Shown: one piece after another, positions 31,511 to 39,283 of the stretch
Position numbering within the stretch: position 1 is the first letter of the stretch
Layout of the letters: the number at the start of each line of letters is the position of its first letter
Origin: Persicitalea sp963716085
Lineage (GTDB): Bacteria; Bacteroidota; Bacteroidia; Cytophagales; Spirosomataceae
DNA: 64,000 nucleotides
Assembly: GCA_963716085.1 (NCBI GenBank)
Contig: OY970288.1
Coordinates: 1,240,001-1,304,000, forward strand
Direction: 5' to 3'
Notes under the pieces: model-generated
Told to the model about the DNA's origin: nothing
Database searches by the model: none
Seen by the model: the letters and a program-made list of their open reading frames with translations, nothing else
Translations under genes and position numbers: made by a program

Positions 31511-32455
31511 ATGAAGTATTTACCAAGCATATTCTCTCTGCTGTTTTTCACTTTCCTATCGTCGGCTTCCCTGCAAGCCTCGACTCTTTTCGGCCTCACG
31601 TTAGCCCCGCTCGATTCGCTCGGCACGGAGGTCGCCAATGGAAAAACCTATATCCTGCACAAGGTCGATCCCGGCCAAACGCTCTACGCCGTCTCGCGCC
31701 GCTACGGTGTGGGGGTCAACGACATCAGGGGGGCCAACGAAGGCATGAGCGATGCCTTGCGCGCAGGACAGGTGATTCGGGTACCATACACGCCGCGCAA
31801 ATCGGCCCGTGCCGTTGCCCGCGAGGAAAAAAATGCTGCCAAAGAGGAGAAAAAGAAGGACGACAACAAAGCCAGCATTCCCGCCGCCGATGCACCGGGA
31901 ATGCACACCGTAGCGCAGGGCCAAACTCTATACAGCATCGCGGTCAAGTACGGCGTGCTGATGGCCGATATCCGCAAGTGGAACGGGATGGCTTCCGACA
32001 ATGTCATTTTGGGCCAGGATTTGATTGTATCGGAAAAAGCCTACTCCGAGCGCAGCCCGAGTATCACGCCTTTCCCTACGCCAAAGGCCACCGAAAAAGA
32101 GGAACCCGCTCCCGTAGTGGCCGAGAAACCGAAGAAGCCCGTCGAAGAACTGACGCCCGAACCCCGCGAGTCTGCCGGAAAGCGTATGAGCGAGTCGGGC
32201 GTGGCCGAAATTATCGACACGGGCGAAAGCAGCAGCAAGTATCTGGCCCTGCACCGCACGGCGCCTTTGGGTACGCTGGTACAGGTCAAGAATCAGTACA
32301 ATCAGGAGGAAATCTGGGTAAAAGTGGTCGGGCGTATTCCGGGAACGAGCGCCAACGACGAGATCGTCATCAAGCTTTCTGCGCGAGCCTTCGAGAAACT
32401 TTCCCCCAATAGCCGCCGTTTTAGAGCCGAGATCAGCTACATGTCGGCCAATTGA
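31511..32455 (+). CDS. LysM-repeat, RlpA/DPBB-like cell-envelope protein
   Basis: A 314-residue exported protein: signal peptide (MKYLPSIFSLLFFTFLSSASLQA), two LysM domains (HKVDPGQTLYAVSRRYGV near 50 and HTVAQGQTLYSIAVKYGV near 132) that bind peptidoglycan, each followed by a charged or Pro-rich linker, then a C-terminal double-psi beta-barrel-like segment (SSKYLALHRTAPLGTLVQVKNQYNQEEIWVKVVGRIP) as in RlpA-type proteins. It would act in the periplasm on or at peptidoglycan. It starts one base after the DUF4905 stop and is followed by a small membrane protein gene. Confidence 0.88.
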   Translation: MKYLPSIFSLLFFTFLSSASLQASTLFGLTLAPLDSLGTEVANGKTYILHKVDPGQTLYAVSRRYGVGVNDIRGANEGMSDALRAGQVIRVPYTPRKSARAVAREEKNAAKEEKKKDDNKASIPAADAPGMHTVAQGQTLYSIAVKYGVLMADIRKWNGMASDNVILGQDLIVSEKAYSERSPSITPFPTPKATEKEEPAPVVAEKPKKPVEELTPEPRESAGKRMSESGVAEIIDTGESSSKYLALHRTAPLGTLVQVKNQYNQEEIWVKVVGRIPGTSANDEIVIKLSARAFEKLSPNSRRFRAEISYMSAN

Positions 32456-32460
32456 CCCCC

Positions 32461-32670
32461 ATGAAACATTCCCCCGAGTACCGCTCCCGCCGCGAAGAAG
32501 AACGCGCTGAACAGAAAAAAACCGTCGGTTACAAATTGTGGAGCGTCGTTTTTGCGCTTATGTACCCTTTCATCGCCGTCTTTACTTTCGTTTTTTCTAT
32601 GCTCCTGAAAGTGTTTTCAGGCATTTCGCAGGGACTGGCCTACCTGCTGGGCAAGGTAGTTCGCAAATAA
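32461..32670 (+). CDS. Small membrane protein of unknown function
   Basis: A 69-residue protein with a charged N-terminus (about 25 residues, rich in Arg, Glu, Lys) and a long hydrophobic segment (LWSVVFALMYPFIAVFTFVFSMLL) with a second, amphipathic one, then a basic end. Not recognised as a named family. ATG 32461 is preferred to the TTG at 32452, which overlaps the LysM stop. It sits 5 nt ahead of the TIGR02757 gene and is likely co-transcribed with it. Confidence 0.65.
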   Translation: MKHSPEYRSRREEERAEQKKTVGYKLWSVVFALMYPFIAVFTFVFSMLLKVFSGISQGLAYLLGKVVRK

Positions 32671-32674
32671 TCCC

Positions 32675-33445
32675 TTGACCGACTTCACCGTAGAACTTCT
32701 CGAACGAAAGTACGCGCAGTACAACCGCCCCGACTTCATCCCGCACGACCCGATCAGCATTCCGCACCGCTATACAAAAAAGCAGGATATTGAGATCATG
32801 GGTTTCTGGGCAGCGATACTGGCCTGGGGACAGCGGAAAACGATCATCAATAAAAGTCTGGAACTGGCCGCGCTCATGGATGAGGCGCCTCATGACTTTG
32901 TCCTCAATCACCAGGAAAGTGACTTGAAGCGATTCCTGGCTTTCAAGCACCGCACTTTCAACGCCACCGACACGCTGTACTTCCTGCATTTTTTTCAAGA
33001 TTTTTATTCGAAAAATGAATCACTGGAAGATGCATTTTTGGTGCAGCATCAAGAAGCCCAATCCACGACGGAGGGTAGCTTGATCGCTTTTCACGACCGC
33101 TTTTGCGGTCTGGAATACTTCCCGCCCCGTACCCGCAAGCACATCGCCACGCCCGCCCGCAAGTCCACTTGCAAGCGGCTGAATATGTTCCTGCGCTGGA
33201 TGGTACGGCAGGATGATCGAGGGGTAGATTTCGGACTTTGGAAAAAAATAAGCCCCGCGCAGTTGGTGATGCCCTGCGACGTCCACGTAGATCGTGTGGC
33301 GCGGCATCTGGGATTGATCCAGCGGAAGCAAACCGATTGGCAGACGGTCCTAGAACTTACCGCTTCCTTGCGCGAATTGGATGCCGACGATCCGGTAAAG
33401 TATGATTTTGCGCTGTTCGGGTTGGGGATTGAAGGGTATGTGTGA
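32675..33445 (+). CDS. TIGR02757/DUF2400 family protein
   Basis: A 256-residue protein matching the TIGR02757 family of unknown function: DPISIPHRYTKKQDIEIMGFWAAILAWGQRKTIINKS near the start, CGLEYFPPRTRKHIATPARKSTCKRLNMFLRWMVRQD, and VMPCDVHVDRVARHLGLIQRKQTDWQTVLELT, which resembles the helix-hairpin-helix DNA glycosylase fold (the end of the protein has D.VKYDFALFGLGI). The only start available near the front is TTG 32675. Possible DNA-repair role by fold, unproven. The C-terminal part ends close to a convergent PIN gene. Confidence 0.85.
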   Translation: MTDFTVELLERKYAQYNRPDFIPHDPISIPHRYTKKQDIEIMGFWAAILAWGQRKTIINKSLELAALMDEAPHDFVLNHQESDLKRFLAFKHRTFNATDTLYFLHFFQDFYSKNESLEDAFLVQHQEAQSTTEGSLIAFHDRFCGLEYFPPRTRKHIATPARKSTCKRLNMFLRWMVRQDDRGVDFGLWKKISPAQLVMPCDVHVDRVARHLGLIQRKQTDWQTVLELTASLRELDADDPVKYDFALFGLGIEGYV

Positions 33446-33481
33446 AAGGGACAGTCGTCGAGAAATTGAAAAAATCCGGTA

Positions 33482-33889
33482 TCAGTCCGTTATCAAACCC
33501 AAAAAATCTTGTGTTCGAATCACGTTTACTAGCGGAAATCCGATGTTTTTCAAGAGATTATAGTGCTTGTCGTCAGTCACTGGATAGTCTGCTCGTCCGT
33601 TCAGAGCGCAATCTACAAACTTATTATCATCCACATCTTCCGTAATGATTGACCATTTGAAATTCACTTCGATCTTTCTAACGTGCGAAGAGCGAATCAA
33701 GAAATTTGACACATTATTTACTACGGCTAGGCTCGTCTTCTCTTCTAGTTTCTCAGCGTACTCGTTCAATATCTCGTTTGAGATAAGCAGTTGAATTTCG
33801 CCTGCAATTACTGCATCGAAGATGGGTCGATATTTCGATGACTTTCCTATGCAAACTAATAGACTATTCGTATCGAGTACTACGCGCAT
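33482..33889 (-). CDS. PIN-domain ribonuclease toxin
   Basis: A 135-residue PIN-domain protein: MRVVLDTNSLLVCI with the first catalytic Asp, ISNEILNEYAEKL with the conserved Glu, then EDVDDNKFVDCALNGRADYPVTDDKHYNLL with the later Asp pair, ending in VNVIRTQDFL. This is the standard layout of the PIN toxins that cut RNA with Mg2+/Mn2+. ATG 33889 starts exactly at the PIN fold. It follows the putative antitoxin by 15 nt on the same strand. The base composition is more A/T-rich than its neighbours, consistent with horizontal transfer. Confidence 0.87.
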   Translation of the reverse strand: MRVVLDTNSLLVCIGKSSKYRPIFDAVIAGEIQLLISNEILNEYAEKLEEKTSLAVVNNVSNFLIRSSHVRKIEVNFKWSIITEDVDDNKFVDCALNGRADYPVTDDKHYNLLKNIGFPLVNVIRTQDFLGLITD

Positions 33890-33904
33890 GTTACACAAAG
33901 AGTG

Positions 33905-34120
33905 CTAATCAGCCAACCATTGATCCATCGTGTCATTCGTCCAGCCGTTTTGATCCCATAACTTATCGAATTCATTAGACGCCTGTTCGGCAAAATGATT
34001 GGCAATAAGATCTTTTATAACTAAAAGGTCTTTTTCCGGTACATTCAGACTGTAAAGCTGGAGTAACTCCAATTGTAGATTAGTAAGTGGTTCTTGTATA
34101 ACCGCCATCTCGGTTCTCAT
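33905..34120 (-). CDS. Putative antitoxin of the PIN toxin
   Basis: A 71-residue protein encoded immediately upstream of the PIN gene in the toxin-antitoxin order (antitoxin first, 15-nt gap). It has no recognisable DNA-binding motif of the VapB types; the middle is helical (LTNLQLELLQLYSLNVPEKDLLVIKDLIANHFAEQASNEFDKLW) and the end is aromatic and acidic (WTNDTMDQWLAD), which suits wrapping of a PIN active site. Function is inferred from position, size and strand. ATG 34120 or 34108 could be the start. A/T-rich like its partner. Confidence 0.7.
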   Translation of the reverse strand: MRTEMAVIQEPLTNLQLELLQLYSLNVPEKDLLVIKDLIANHFAEQASNEFDKLWDQNGWTNDTMDQWLAD

Positions 34121-34310
34121 CAAGTGTCAAGTGTTAGGAGTTAAAGGTAAGGATTTTTTTCGTTTTCGATATGCTTCTAGAACTGTATCCGACTGGCGTA
34201 TAGCGGTAAGTAAGCCTTTAAAATTGCATACTCAGCGGTAGAAACCAGTGCTTTCTTTGTTTTGAAAAGAAATAAAACTACTTTCATCAATATCCCCATA
34301 ACACACCCCC

Positions 34311-35501
34311 ATGCAAAAAATCGCCATGCTCGGCTCGGGCTTCATCGGCCGCTTTTACGCCGAATCCATTCACGGTCAGCGCAGCCGCGACCGCGTATCC
34401 GCCATCTACGCCCGCCGCGACGAGAGCGCCCAGAAATTCGCCAAAGACTACGGCTGCGACTTCGCATCCAACAATATGGAGGAGGTAATCGCTCATCCCG
34501 ACGTGACGATGGTGTGCGTGGCGCTGCCCAACCACGTCCACGCCGAAGCCGTGATGCTTTGCGCCAAACACAAGAAAAACGTCATGTGCACTAAGCCGCT
34601 GGGTCGCACGGCTGAGGAAGCTTTACAGATGATGAAGGCCGTGGAGGAGGCGGGCATTTTTGGCGGGTATTTAGAAGATCTTTGTTACACACCCAAATTT
34701 CTGAAATCCATGGAAAGCGTCAGAAGCGGTGCCTTAGGCCGCATTCTGTGGGCCAAGTCGCGCGAGGCGCATCCCGGCCCGCACAGCGAGTGGTTTTGGG
34801 ACTTGGAACAGGCCGGTGGCGGCTGCATCCTGGATTTGGGTTGCCACTGCATCGAGTTGGCGCGGAACTATATCGGTAAGGACGTCAAGCCCGTGGAGGT
34901 CATGTGCTGGGCCGACACGCAGGTGAAACCCATCGAAGCCGAAGACCACGCCATTGCTTTGGTCAAATACGAGAACGGAGCCATTGGGCAGTTCGAGACG
35001 AGCTGGACCTTCCGGGGCGGGATGGATTTGCGCGATGAGGTTATGGGTACCGAAGGCACGATCTGGATCAACAACTTCCTGCGCACGGGTTTCGAGATGT
35101 ACACCTCCGGCAAGGGTGCCGACTACGTGGCCGAAAAAGCCGAAAGTAACTCCGGCTGGCTGTTTCCGGTGGGCGACGAGGTCAACGACCTGGGCTACAA
35201 CCACATGTTCACTGACATGTTCAACGCCGCCGAAAATGGCAAAGAAGCCGCCGAAACTTTTTACGACGGCTACGTGGTGAATGCCGTGATCGACGCCGCC
35301 TACCGCTCGGCCAAAACCAAGCAGTGGGAGACCGTGGAGCTGCCCGTTTGGCGCGGTCAGGAAGGCTTGACCAAACCCAGCAATTACACCGACTACGACG
35401 CCGACCATTACCTCATCAAACAGGAAATGACCCACGACGGACGCAATAAGCTGATTTTGAAAGAAAAGGCGAGTGGCAAGATTGTGGAAAAGGATGTGTG
35501 A
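34311..35501 (+). CDS. Gfo/Idh/MocA-family oxidoreductase
   Basis: A 396-residue cytoplasmic NAD(P)-dependent sugar oxidoreductase: Rossmann start AMLGSGFIGRFYAESI, ALPNHVHAEAVMLCAKHKKNVMCTKPLG (the CTKPLG stretch holds the catalytic Lys of the EKP motif), and GGCILDLGCHCIELARNYIG, with the Asp and His of the active site. It is close to inositol/sugar dehydrogenases of the family. The next gene (FG-GAP protein) reads the same way after a word-repeat gap of 130 nt. Substrate not readable. Confidence 0.9.
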   Translation: MQKIAMLGSGFIGRFYAESIHGQRSRDRVSAIYARRDESAQKFAKDYGCDFASNNMEEVIAHPDVTMVCVALPNHVHAEAVMLCAKHKKNVMCTKPLGRTAEEALQMMKAVEEAGIFGGYLEDLCYTPKFLKSMESVRSGALGRILWAKSREAHPGPHSEWFWDLEQAGGGCILDLGCHCIELARNYIGKDVKPVEVMCWADTQVKPIEAEDHAIALVKYENGAIGQFETSWTFRGGMDLRDEVMGTEGTIWINNFLRTGFEMYTSGKGADYVAEKAESNSGWLFPVGDEVNDLGYNHMFTDMFNAAENGKEAAETFYDGYVVNAVIDAAYRSAKTKQWETVELPVWRGQEGLTKPSNYTDYDADHYLIKQEMTHDGRNKLILKEKASGKIVEKDV

Positions 35502-35503
35502 TG

Positions 35504-35577
35504 GCTGTCGGGCTTCGGGCTTCGGGCTTCGGGCTTCGACTACGCTCAGCCTGACAAGGCTGTCGGCTGTCGGCCAA
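35504..35577. repeat. CGGGCTT/GGCTGTCGG word repeats with a CCTGAGCGTAG-type core
   Basis: The gap opens with GGCTGTCGGGCTT, repeats CGGGCTT four times, passes through CGACTACGCTCAGCCTGACA and closes with GGCTGTCGGCTGTCGG. The middle part, reversed, reads TGTCAGGCTGAGCGTAGTCG and matches the word at 59563-59587 (TGTCATCCTGAGCGTAGCCG) at 17 of 20 positions. It separates the oxidoreductase from the FG-GAP gene. Confidence 0.7.
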
Positions 35578-35628
35578 AAATAAATACTTTGGAGACTTTC
35601 TCTTTTCTCCATTTCCTCCTTGATAAAA

Positions 35629-36828
35629 ATGAAGCATCTACTCTTCCTTTTAGCAACGCTCCCGGCCTTCGCCCAATCCCCTACTTTCAAGGCTGAGGTC
35701 ATTGACCCGAAAATCAGCATCGGCTACGGGCTGGCGACGGGCGATGTGGATGGTGACGGGCAAATCGACATTCTGCTGGCCGACCAAAAGGAAATCGTCT
35801 GGTACGAAAATCCTGGCGGCCGGCGCTCCGGCGGCCAGCGTTCTGGCGACCGGCGTTCCGGTAGTCCAGATGCCGCCTGGAAGCGCCACATCATCGCCGC
35901 CAACCTCACTAAACGCGACAACGTGTGCATTGCTGCCCGCGACATCGATGGCGATGGCAAGGTGGAAGTGGCCGTGGGCGCGCAGTGGAATCCCGGCGAG
36001 ACCAGAAACGCTGAGGAATCGGGTGCGGTGTTTTATCTCGTTCCGCCCGACGATCGCTCCCAGCCCTGGGAACCCGTAGAATTGCACCACGAAGTGACGA
36101 TCCACCGGATGCATTGGGTGCAGGATACGGACGGCAAGTACCAACTCATTGTGCTTCCCCTGCACGGTGAAGGCAATGAAAAAGGAGAAGGCGCGGGCGT
36201 GAAGCTGATTGCCTTCGATGTACCCGAGGATGTAAAAGGCCGCTGGGACTACCAACTGGTCGATACTGATATGCACCAGACCCACAATATGGAGCCGATG
36301 GAAGTGAAAGGCGCTTTTCTGGGCATGGCCGTGGCGGGCAAGGAGGGCGTACAGGTTTTTCTGGACGGGGCAGACGGCTGGGCACCTTCGGGCAACTGGA
36401 TGGTGCTGAGGAATGGCGTGGGTGAAATTCGTGCTGGGAAGCTTCCGAACAATCAACTTTTCACTACCACCATCGAACCCATGCACGGCAACAGCCTGGT
36501 GGTGTACACCAAGGACAATCGCAGCGTCTTGACCGACCGCATGAATCAGGGCCACGCGCTGGTCGCAGCGGATTTTTTAGGCCAGGGACGCGATCAAATC
36601 GCCGTGGGCTGGCGCGAGAAAAACGCCGCCGAGCAGGTGGGTGTCCGGCTGTACGTCGGGACGGACGAGGAAGGGAAAAACTGGCAGGAGTACGCTATCG
36701 ACGAGAAAGTGGATATGGCTTCCGAAGACATAAAAGCCGCCGACCTGGATGGTGACGGCGACCTGGACCTGGTGGCGGCGGGCCGGGCGACGCACAACGT
36801 GGTCATTTATTGGAATCAGCGGTTTTAG
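35629..36828 (+). CDS. FG-GAP/VCBS beta-propeller exported protein with an in-frame repeat insertion
   Basis: A 399-residue protein: signal peptide MKHLLFLLATLPAFA, then FG-GAP repeats with calcium-binding DxDxDG loops (DVDGDGQID, DIDGDGKVE, DLDGDGDLD), forming a propeller. Such proteins are found beside sugar oxidoreductases in Bacteroidota and may bind carbohydrate. The repeats are intact, but between the first and second lies GGRRSGGQRSGDRRSGSPDAA, encoded by three 15-bp tandem copies at 35818-35862; the normal transition there would be WYENP to WKRHII. ATG 35629 is chosen since the earlier TTG 35620 adds only IK. Confidence 0.85.
   Translation: MKHLLFLLATLPAFAQSPTFKAEVIDPKISIGYGLATGDVDGDGQIDILLADQKEIVWYENPGGRRSGGQRSGDRRSGSPDAAWKRHIIAANLTKRDNVCIAARDIDGDGKVEVAVGAQWNPGETRNAEESGAVFYLVPPDDRSQPWEPVELHHEVTIHRMHWVQDTDGKYQLIVLPLHGEGNEKGEGAGVKLIAFDVPEDVKGRWDYQLVDTDMHQTHNMEPMEVKGAFLGMAVAGKEGVQVFLDGADGWAPSGNWMVLRNGVGEIRAGKLPNNQLFTTTIEPMHGNSLVVYTKDNRSVLTDRMNQGHALVAADFLGQGRDQIAVGWREKNAAEQVGVRLYVGTDEEGKNWQEYAIDEKVDMASEDIKAADLDGDGDLDLVAAGRATHNVVIYWNQRF
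35818..35862 (+). repeat. Three 15-bp in-frame tandem repeats inside the FG-GAP gene
   Basis: GGCCGGCGCTCCGGC (35818), GGCCAGCGTTCTGGC (35833) and GACCGGCGTTCCGGT (35848) each encode about G-R-R-S-G. They sit inside a coding gene at a loop of the propeller and are much like the intergenic word repeats in GC content and pattern. Confidence 0.8.
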
Positions 36829-36987
36829 AAAAAACAAAGGAGCCTGCTCATCCCGTATGCTGTCTGAAACAAATTATTTCTGAACCGTCTGCCCCGGTAA
36901 ACGGTTTATCCCGTTACTTTCCCGTCCTGAACCATTTCGCTTATCCGGTCGGAATGCAGTTTCATTTACCCGATTAATTCATCGCTC

Positions 36988-37614
36988 ATGACACTCCAAC
37001 GAAAAGGCTCCTTCATTCGGCGAGCCAAAGACATCACGATTAGCAGCACGCTGGCCGTATCGTTGCTGGCGAGCGGCATGGCCCTGCCGGGCTGCAATGG
37101 CGGCCAGGATAACGAAGCGGCTTACAGCTACGATGACGCTACTTACGCCAAGGGAATCCGCTCCTACATCAAGGAAGTAAATCCCGGCGAGTTCAAAATC
37201 ACCGACGAAGAAACCGTGGAATACGACCAATCGGAAGCCATCGTGTTTTACCTCGACGGCACCAGCCGTACGCTCAATCCCGAAGCCGCCAAGAAACTCA
37301 TCGACGACGAGATAAAAGCGCAGGGCGACAGTACCAGCACCAACGGCTCGCAAAACAGCTACCAACGTAGCGGCTTATCGACCATGCTGCTTTACGGGGG
37401 CATGGGCTATCTGCTGGGCCGAAACCGCAACAACGGCTACATCAACAACCTGCGCAGCAACCGCCAGGCGGGCCAATACTACAGCGATCCGCGCACCTAC
37501 CAAAAGGCGCAATCGGCTCGCTCGACCATGCGCGCCTCCCGCACCATGCGCGCCCGGCCCTCGGGTGGCCAAAGTGGCTTCTTCGGCCGATCGAGGGGAA
37601 GTAGTGGAGGGTGA
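36988..37614 (+). CDS. UPF0323-like lipoprotein
   Basis: A 208-residue exported protein. The N-terminus has a basic start, a hydrophobic segment (ISSTLAVSLLASGMALPGC) with a possible lipobox (LPGC). Then come a compact domain with KEVNPGEFKITDEETVEYDQSEAIVFYLDGTSRTLNPEAAKKLIDDE, a Gly-rich membrane-like turn (LLYGGMGYLLGRNRNN) and a low-complexity tail ending in GGQSGFFGRSRGSSGG. The tail matches the UPF0323 family I remember from Helicobacter (QSGFFGSSR). It heads a three-gene unit with a glutathionylspermidine-synthase-like enzyme, the pairing seen in other bacteria. Confidence 0.8.
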   Translation: MTLQRKGSFIRRAKDITISSTLAVSLLASGMALPGCNGGQDNEAAYSYDDATYAKGIRSYIKEVNPGEFKITDEETVEYDQSEAIVFYLDGTSRTLNPEAAKKLIDDEIKAQGDSTSTNGSQNSYQRSGLSTMLLYGGMGYLLGRNRNNGYINNLRSNRQAGQYYSDPRTYQKAQSARSTMRASRTMRARPSGGQSGFFGRSRGSSGG

Positions 37615-37629
37615 GAATAAGGCCAAATC

Positions 37630-37665
37630 CTTTCTCCTTTTATCCTTTCCCCCCCTCCTCCTTCA
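37630..37665. repeat. Pyrimidine-rich tract before the glutathionylspermidine-synthase-like gene
   Basis: TCCTTTTATCC, CCCCCTCCTCC and related words form an almost pure C/T stretch in the 54-nt gap. Similar pyrimidine or purine tracts occur at 35596-35622, 14459-14500 (inside a gene) and 63348-63418. Confidence 0.5.
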
Positions 37666-37668
37666 ATA

Positions 37669-38844
37669 ATGATTACCCTAAAAGAAATGCCCCAGCTTCC
37701 CGAGAAATCCTTGCGCAAGCTGGGCTGGGAATGGATGTTGGGAGAAGATACACTGCCCTACCTAGAGCAAAAAGCGGTGGTTGTTTCGGAAGAGGAGGCG
37801 AACGCCTACTACGAGGCCGCCCAATCGTTGTACGAGATGTTCGTGGAAGCGGGGCAATACGCCATCGACCACCGGTTGCTGGCCGAGATGGGCATTCCCG
37901 AGTCGCTGCACGAACTGGTAAAGCGCTCTTGGGAGGATGACCGACAAGTGCACCTGTACGGACGCTTCGACCTGGCCGGCGGACTGGACGGCCACCCCAT
38001 CAAACTCATCGAATTCAACGCCGACACGGCGACTTGCCTGCCCGAAACCGCCGTGGTGCAGTGGGCGCAACTACGGGCCAACGGCCTCGATGACAGCCGC
38101 CAGTTCAATACGCTCTACGAAACCTTGGTGGGGCAGTTCAAGTACCTGCGGGAGGTAAACGACGAGCTTACACCCAGTCTGCTGCTGACCACACTGCGTG
38201 ACTCCGCCGAGGACGATACCAACGTGGCGCTGCTCACCGAAGCCGCCCAGGAAGCGGGTTTCGATACTGATTTCTGTTACATGGACGAGGTGGAGTTCTC
38301 CGCGCAGGAAGGCATTTTCAAGCAAGATCCCGACGACGGTAGCTTTGTGCGCTTTGATTTTTGGTTCAAGCTCGTGCCCTGGGAATTTGTAGGAGAGGAA
38401 GAAACCGAACTGGCTGCAATTTTGACTGACTTAGTTGTTGATCGAAAGGCGGTCATTCTCAATCCGGCTTATACCCTGCTTTTTCAGTCAAAATATATCT
38501 TGAAAATACTTTGGGATATGTACCCTTATCATCCGCTTTTACTACAAACAGAACGCTACGTACTGCCACACAAACAATCGGTGAGCAAGGTGCTTTTCGG
38601 GCGCGAAGGCGCTAACGTGGCTATTCTGGAAAAGGGGGGCAGCGTTCTGGAAAAAGTCGGAGGCGAGTACGGCAACCAAAGATGCGTTTATCAAGAATAC
38701 GTAGATTTTGTCAGCGACGCCGAAGACTTTCGCTACCAAGCGGGCGTCTTTTTTGCCGGTGAGCCCTGCGCCCTGGGTTTCCGGCGCGGGGGACGGATCC
38801 TGGACAATACCGCTCAGTTCGTCGGGCATGTCATTGAAAAATAG
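37669..38844 (+). CDS. Glutathionylspermidine synthase-family (ATP-grasp) protein
   Basis: A 391-residue ATP-grasp enzyme of the GSP_synth (YjfC/YgiC) family: KLGWEWMLGEDTLPYLE at the start, HLYGRFDLAGGLDGHPIKLIEFNADTATCLPETAVVQWAQLR with the conserved EFNAD(T) motif for Mg/ATP, FWFKLVPWEF, and a late GGRILDNTAQFVGHVI. The family joins glutathione or a peptide with an amine, but standalone members without the amidase half, like this, have unknown substrates. It is preceded by the UPF0323 lipoprotein and followed 4 nt later by a 123-residue protein, so it is probably an operon. Confidence 0.88.
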   Translation: MITLKEMPQLPEKSLRKLGWEWMLGEDTLPYLEQKAVVVSEEEANAYYEAAQSLYEMFVEAGQYAIDHRLLAEMGIPESLHELVKRSWEDDRQVHLYGRFDLAGGLDGHPIKLIEFNADTATCLPETAVVQWAQLRANGLDDSRQFNTLYETLVGQFKYLREVNDELTPSLLLTTLRDSAEDDTNVALLTEAAQEAGFDTDFCYMDEVEFSAQEGIFKQDPDDGSFVRFDFWFKLVPWEFVGEEETELAAILTDLVVDRKAVILNPAYTLLFQSKYILKILWDMYPYHPLLLQTERYVLPHKQSVSKVLFGREGANVAILEKGGSVLEKVGGEYGNQRCVYQEYVDFVSDAEDFRYQAGVFFAGEPCALGFRRGGRILDNTAQFVGHVIEK

Positions 38845-38848
38845 CTGT

Positions 38849-39220
38849 ATGAATTCCATAGACGAAGCTCTGGTCGCTCTGCGGCCCGAAATTGCCACCT
38901 CACCCGCTCAAAATCCGGCCGAAGCCTTTCAAAATTCCGTACTGCGGCCCGTTCTGAAATTTCAGCACGAACGAATCTCGGCTATTTTTCGGCAACACAT
39001 CCAAAAGCGCAAAGTGAATCTTTCGGGTATCAGTCTTGACGCCCGGAAAAATTACGTCGAGACGGCTTTTCAGAAGGACTTGGCGCTGCGTCATCAACTC
39101 ATCGGGCTGGCTTTGGGAATGATGACCGAGAAGGAGTGGACGGAATTTTCGGAAGACAAAGAATTGGCCCGACGGCTGAATAACCTACTGGTCCAGCGGA
39201 TTCAAAGTACACTGGAATAG
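38849..39220 (+). CDS. Protein of unknown function following the glutathionylspermidine-synthase-like gene
   Basis: A 123-residue soluble, helical protein, not recognised. The start ATG 38849 lies 4 nt past the preceding stop; the frame is open upstream but overlaps the enzyme gene. Features: KNYVETAFQKDLALRHQLIGLALGMMTEKEWTEFSEDKELARRLNNLLVQRIQ, which looks like a helical bundle. The operon position implies work with the UPF0323 lipoprotein and the ATP-grasp enzyme. A strong hairpin follows 5 nt after the stop. Confidence 0.7.
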   Translation: MNSIDEALVALRPEIATSPAQNPAEAFQNSVLRPVLKFQHERISAIFRQHIQKRKVNLSGISLDARKNYVETAFQKDLALRHQLIGLALGMMTEKEWTEFSEDKELARRLNNLLVQRIQSTLE

Positions 39221-39225
39221 AAAAA

Positions 39226-39253
39226 GGCGCGGTTCTCGGAGGAGAACCGCGCC
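39226..39253. terminator. Strong GC hairpin, terminator for the zinc-peptidase gene and the converging operon
   Basis: GGCGCGGTTCTC, loop GGAG, GAGAACCGCGCC: a perfect 12-bp stem. Five A bases lie directly to its left, so on the minus strand the stem is followed by TTTTT, a classical intrinsic terminator for the gene at 39284-39964. For the plus-strand operon it has no U-tract but may still block the transcript. Confidence 0.85.
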
Positions 39254-39283
39254 GAATAAGTGCGCTCAACTGTTAGATCTCGC

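Noticed and set aside
33446..33530. Possible tRNA because of TGTTCGAATCACG
   Set aside because: The surrounding bases do not fold into a cloverleaf and the stretch is the coding end of the PIN gene.
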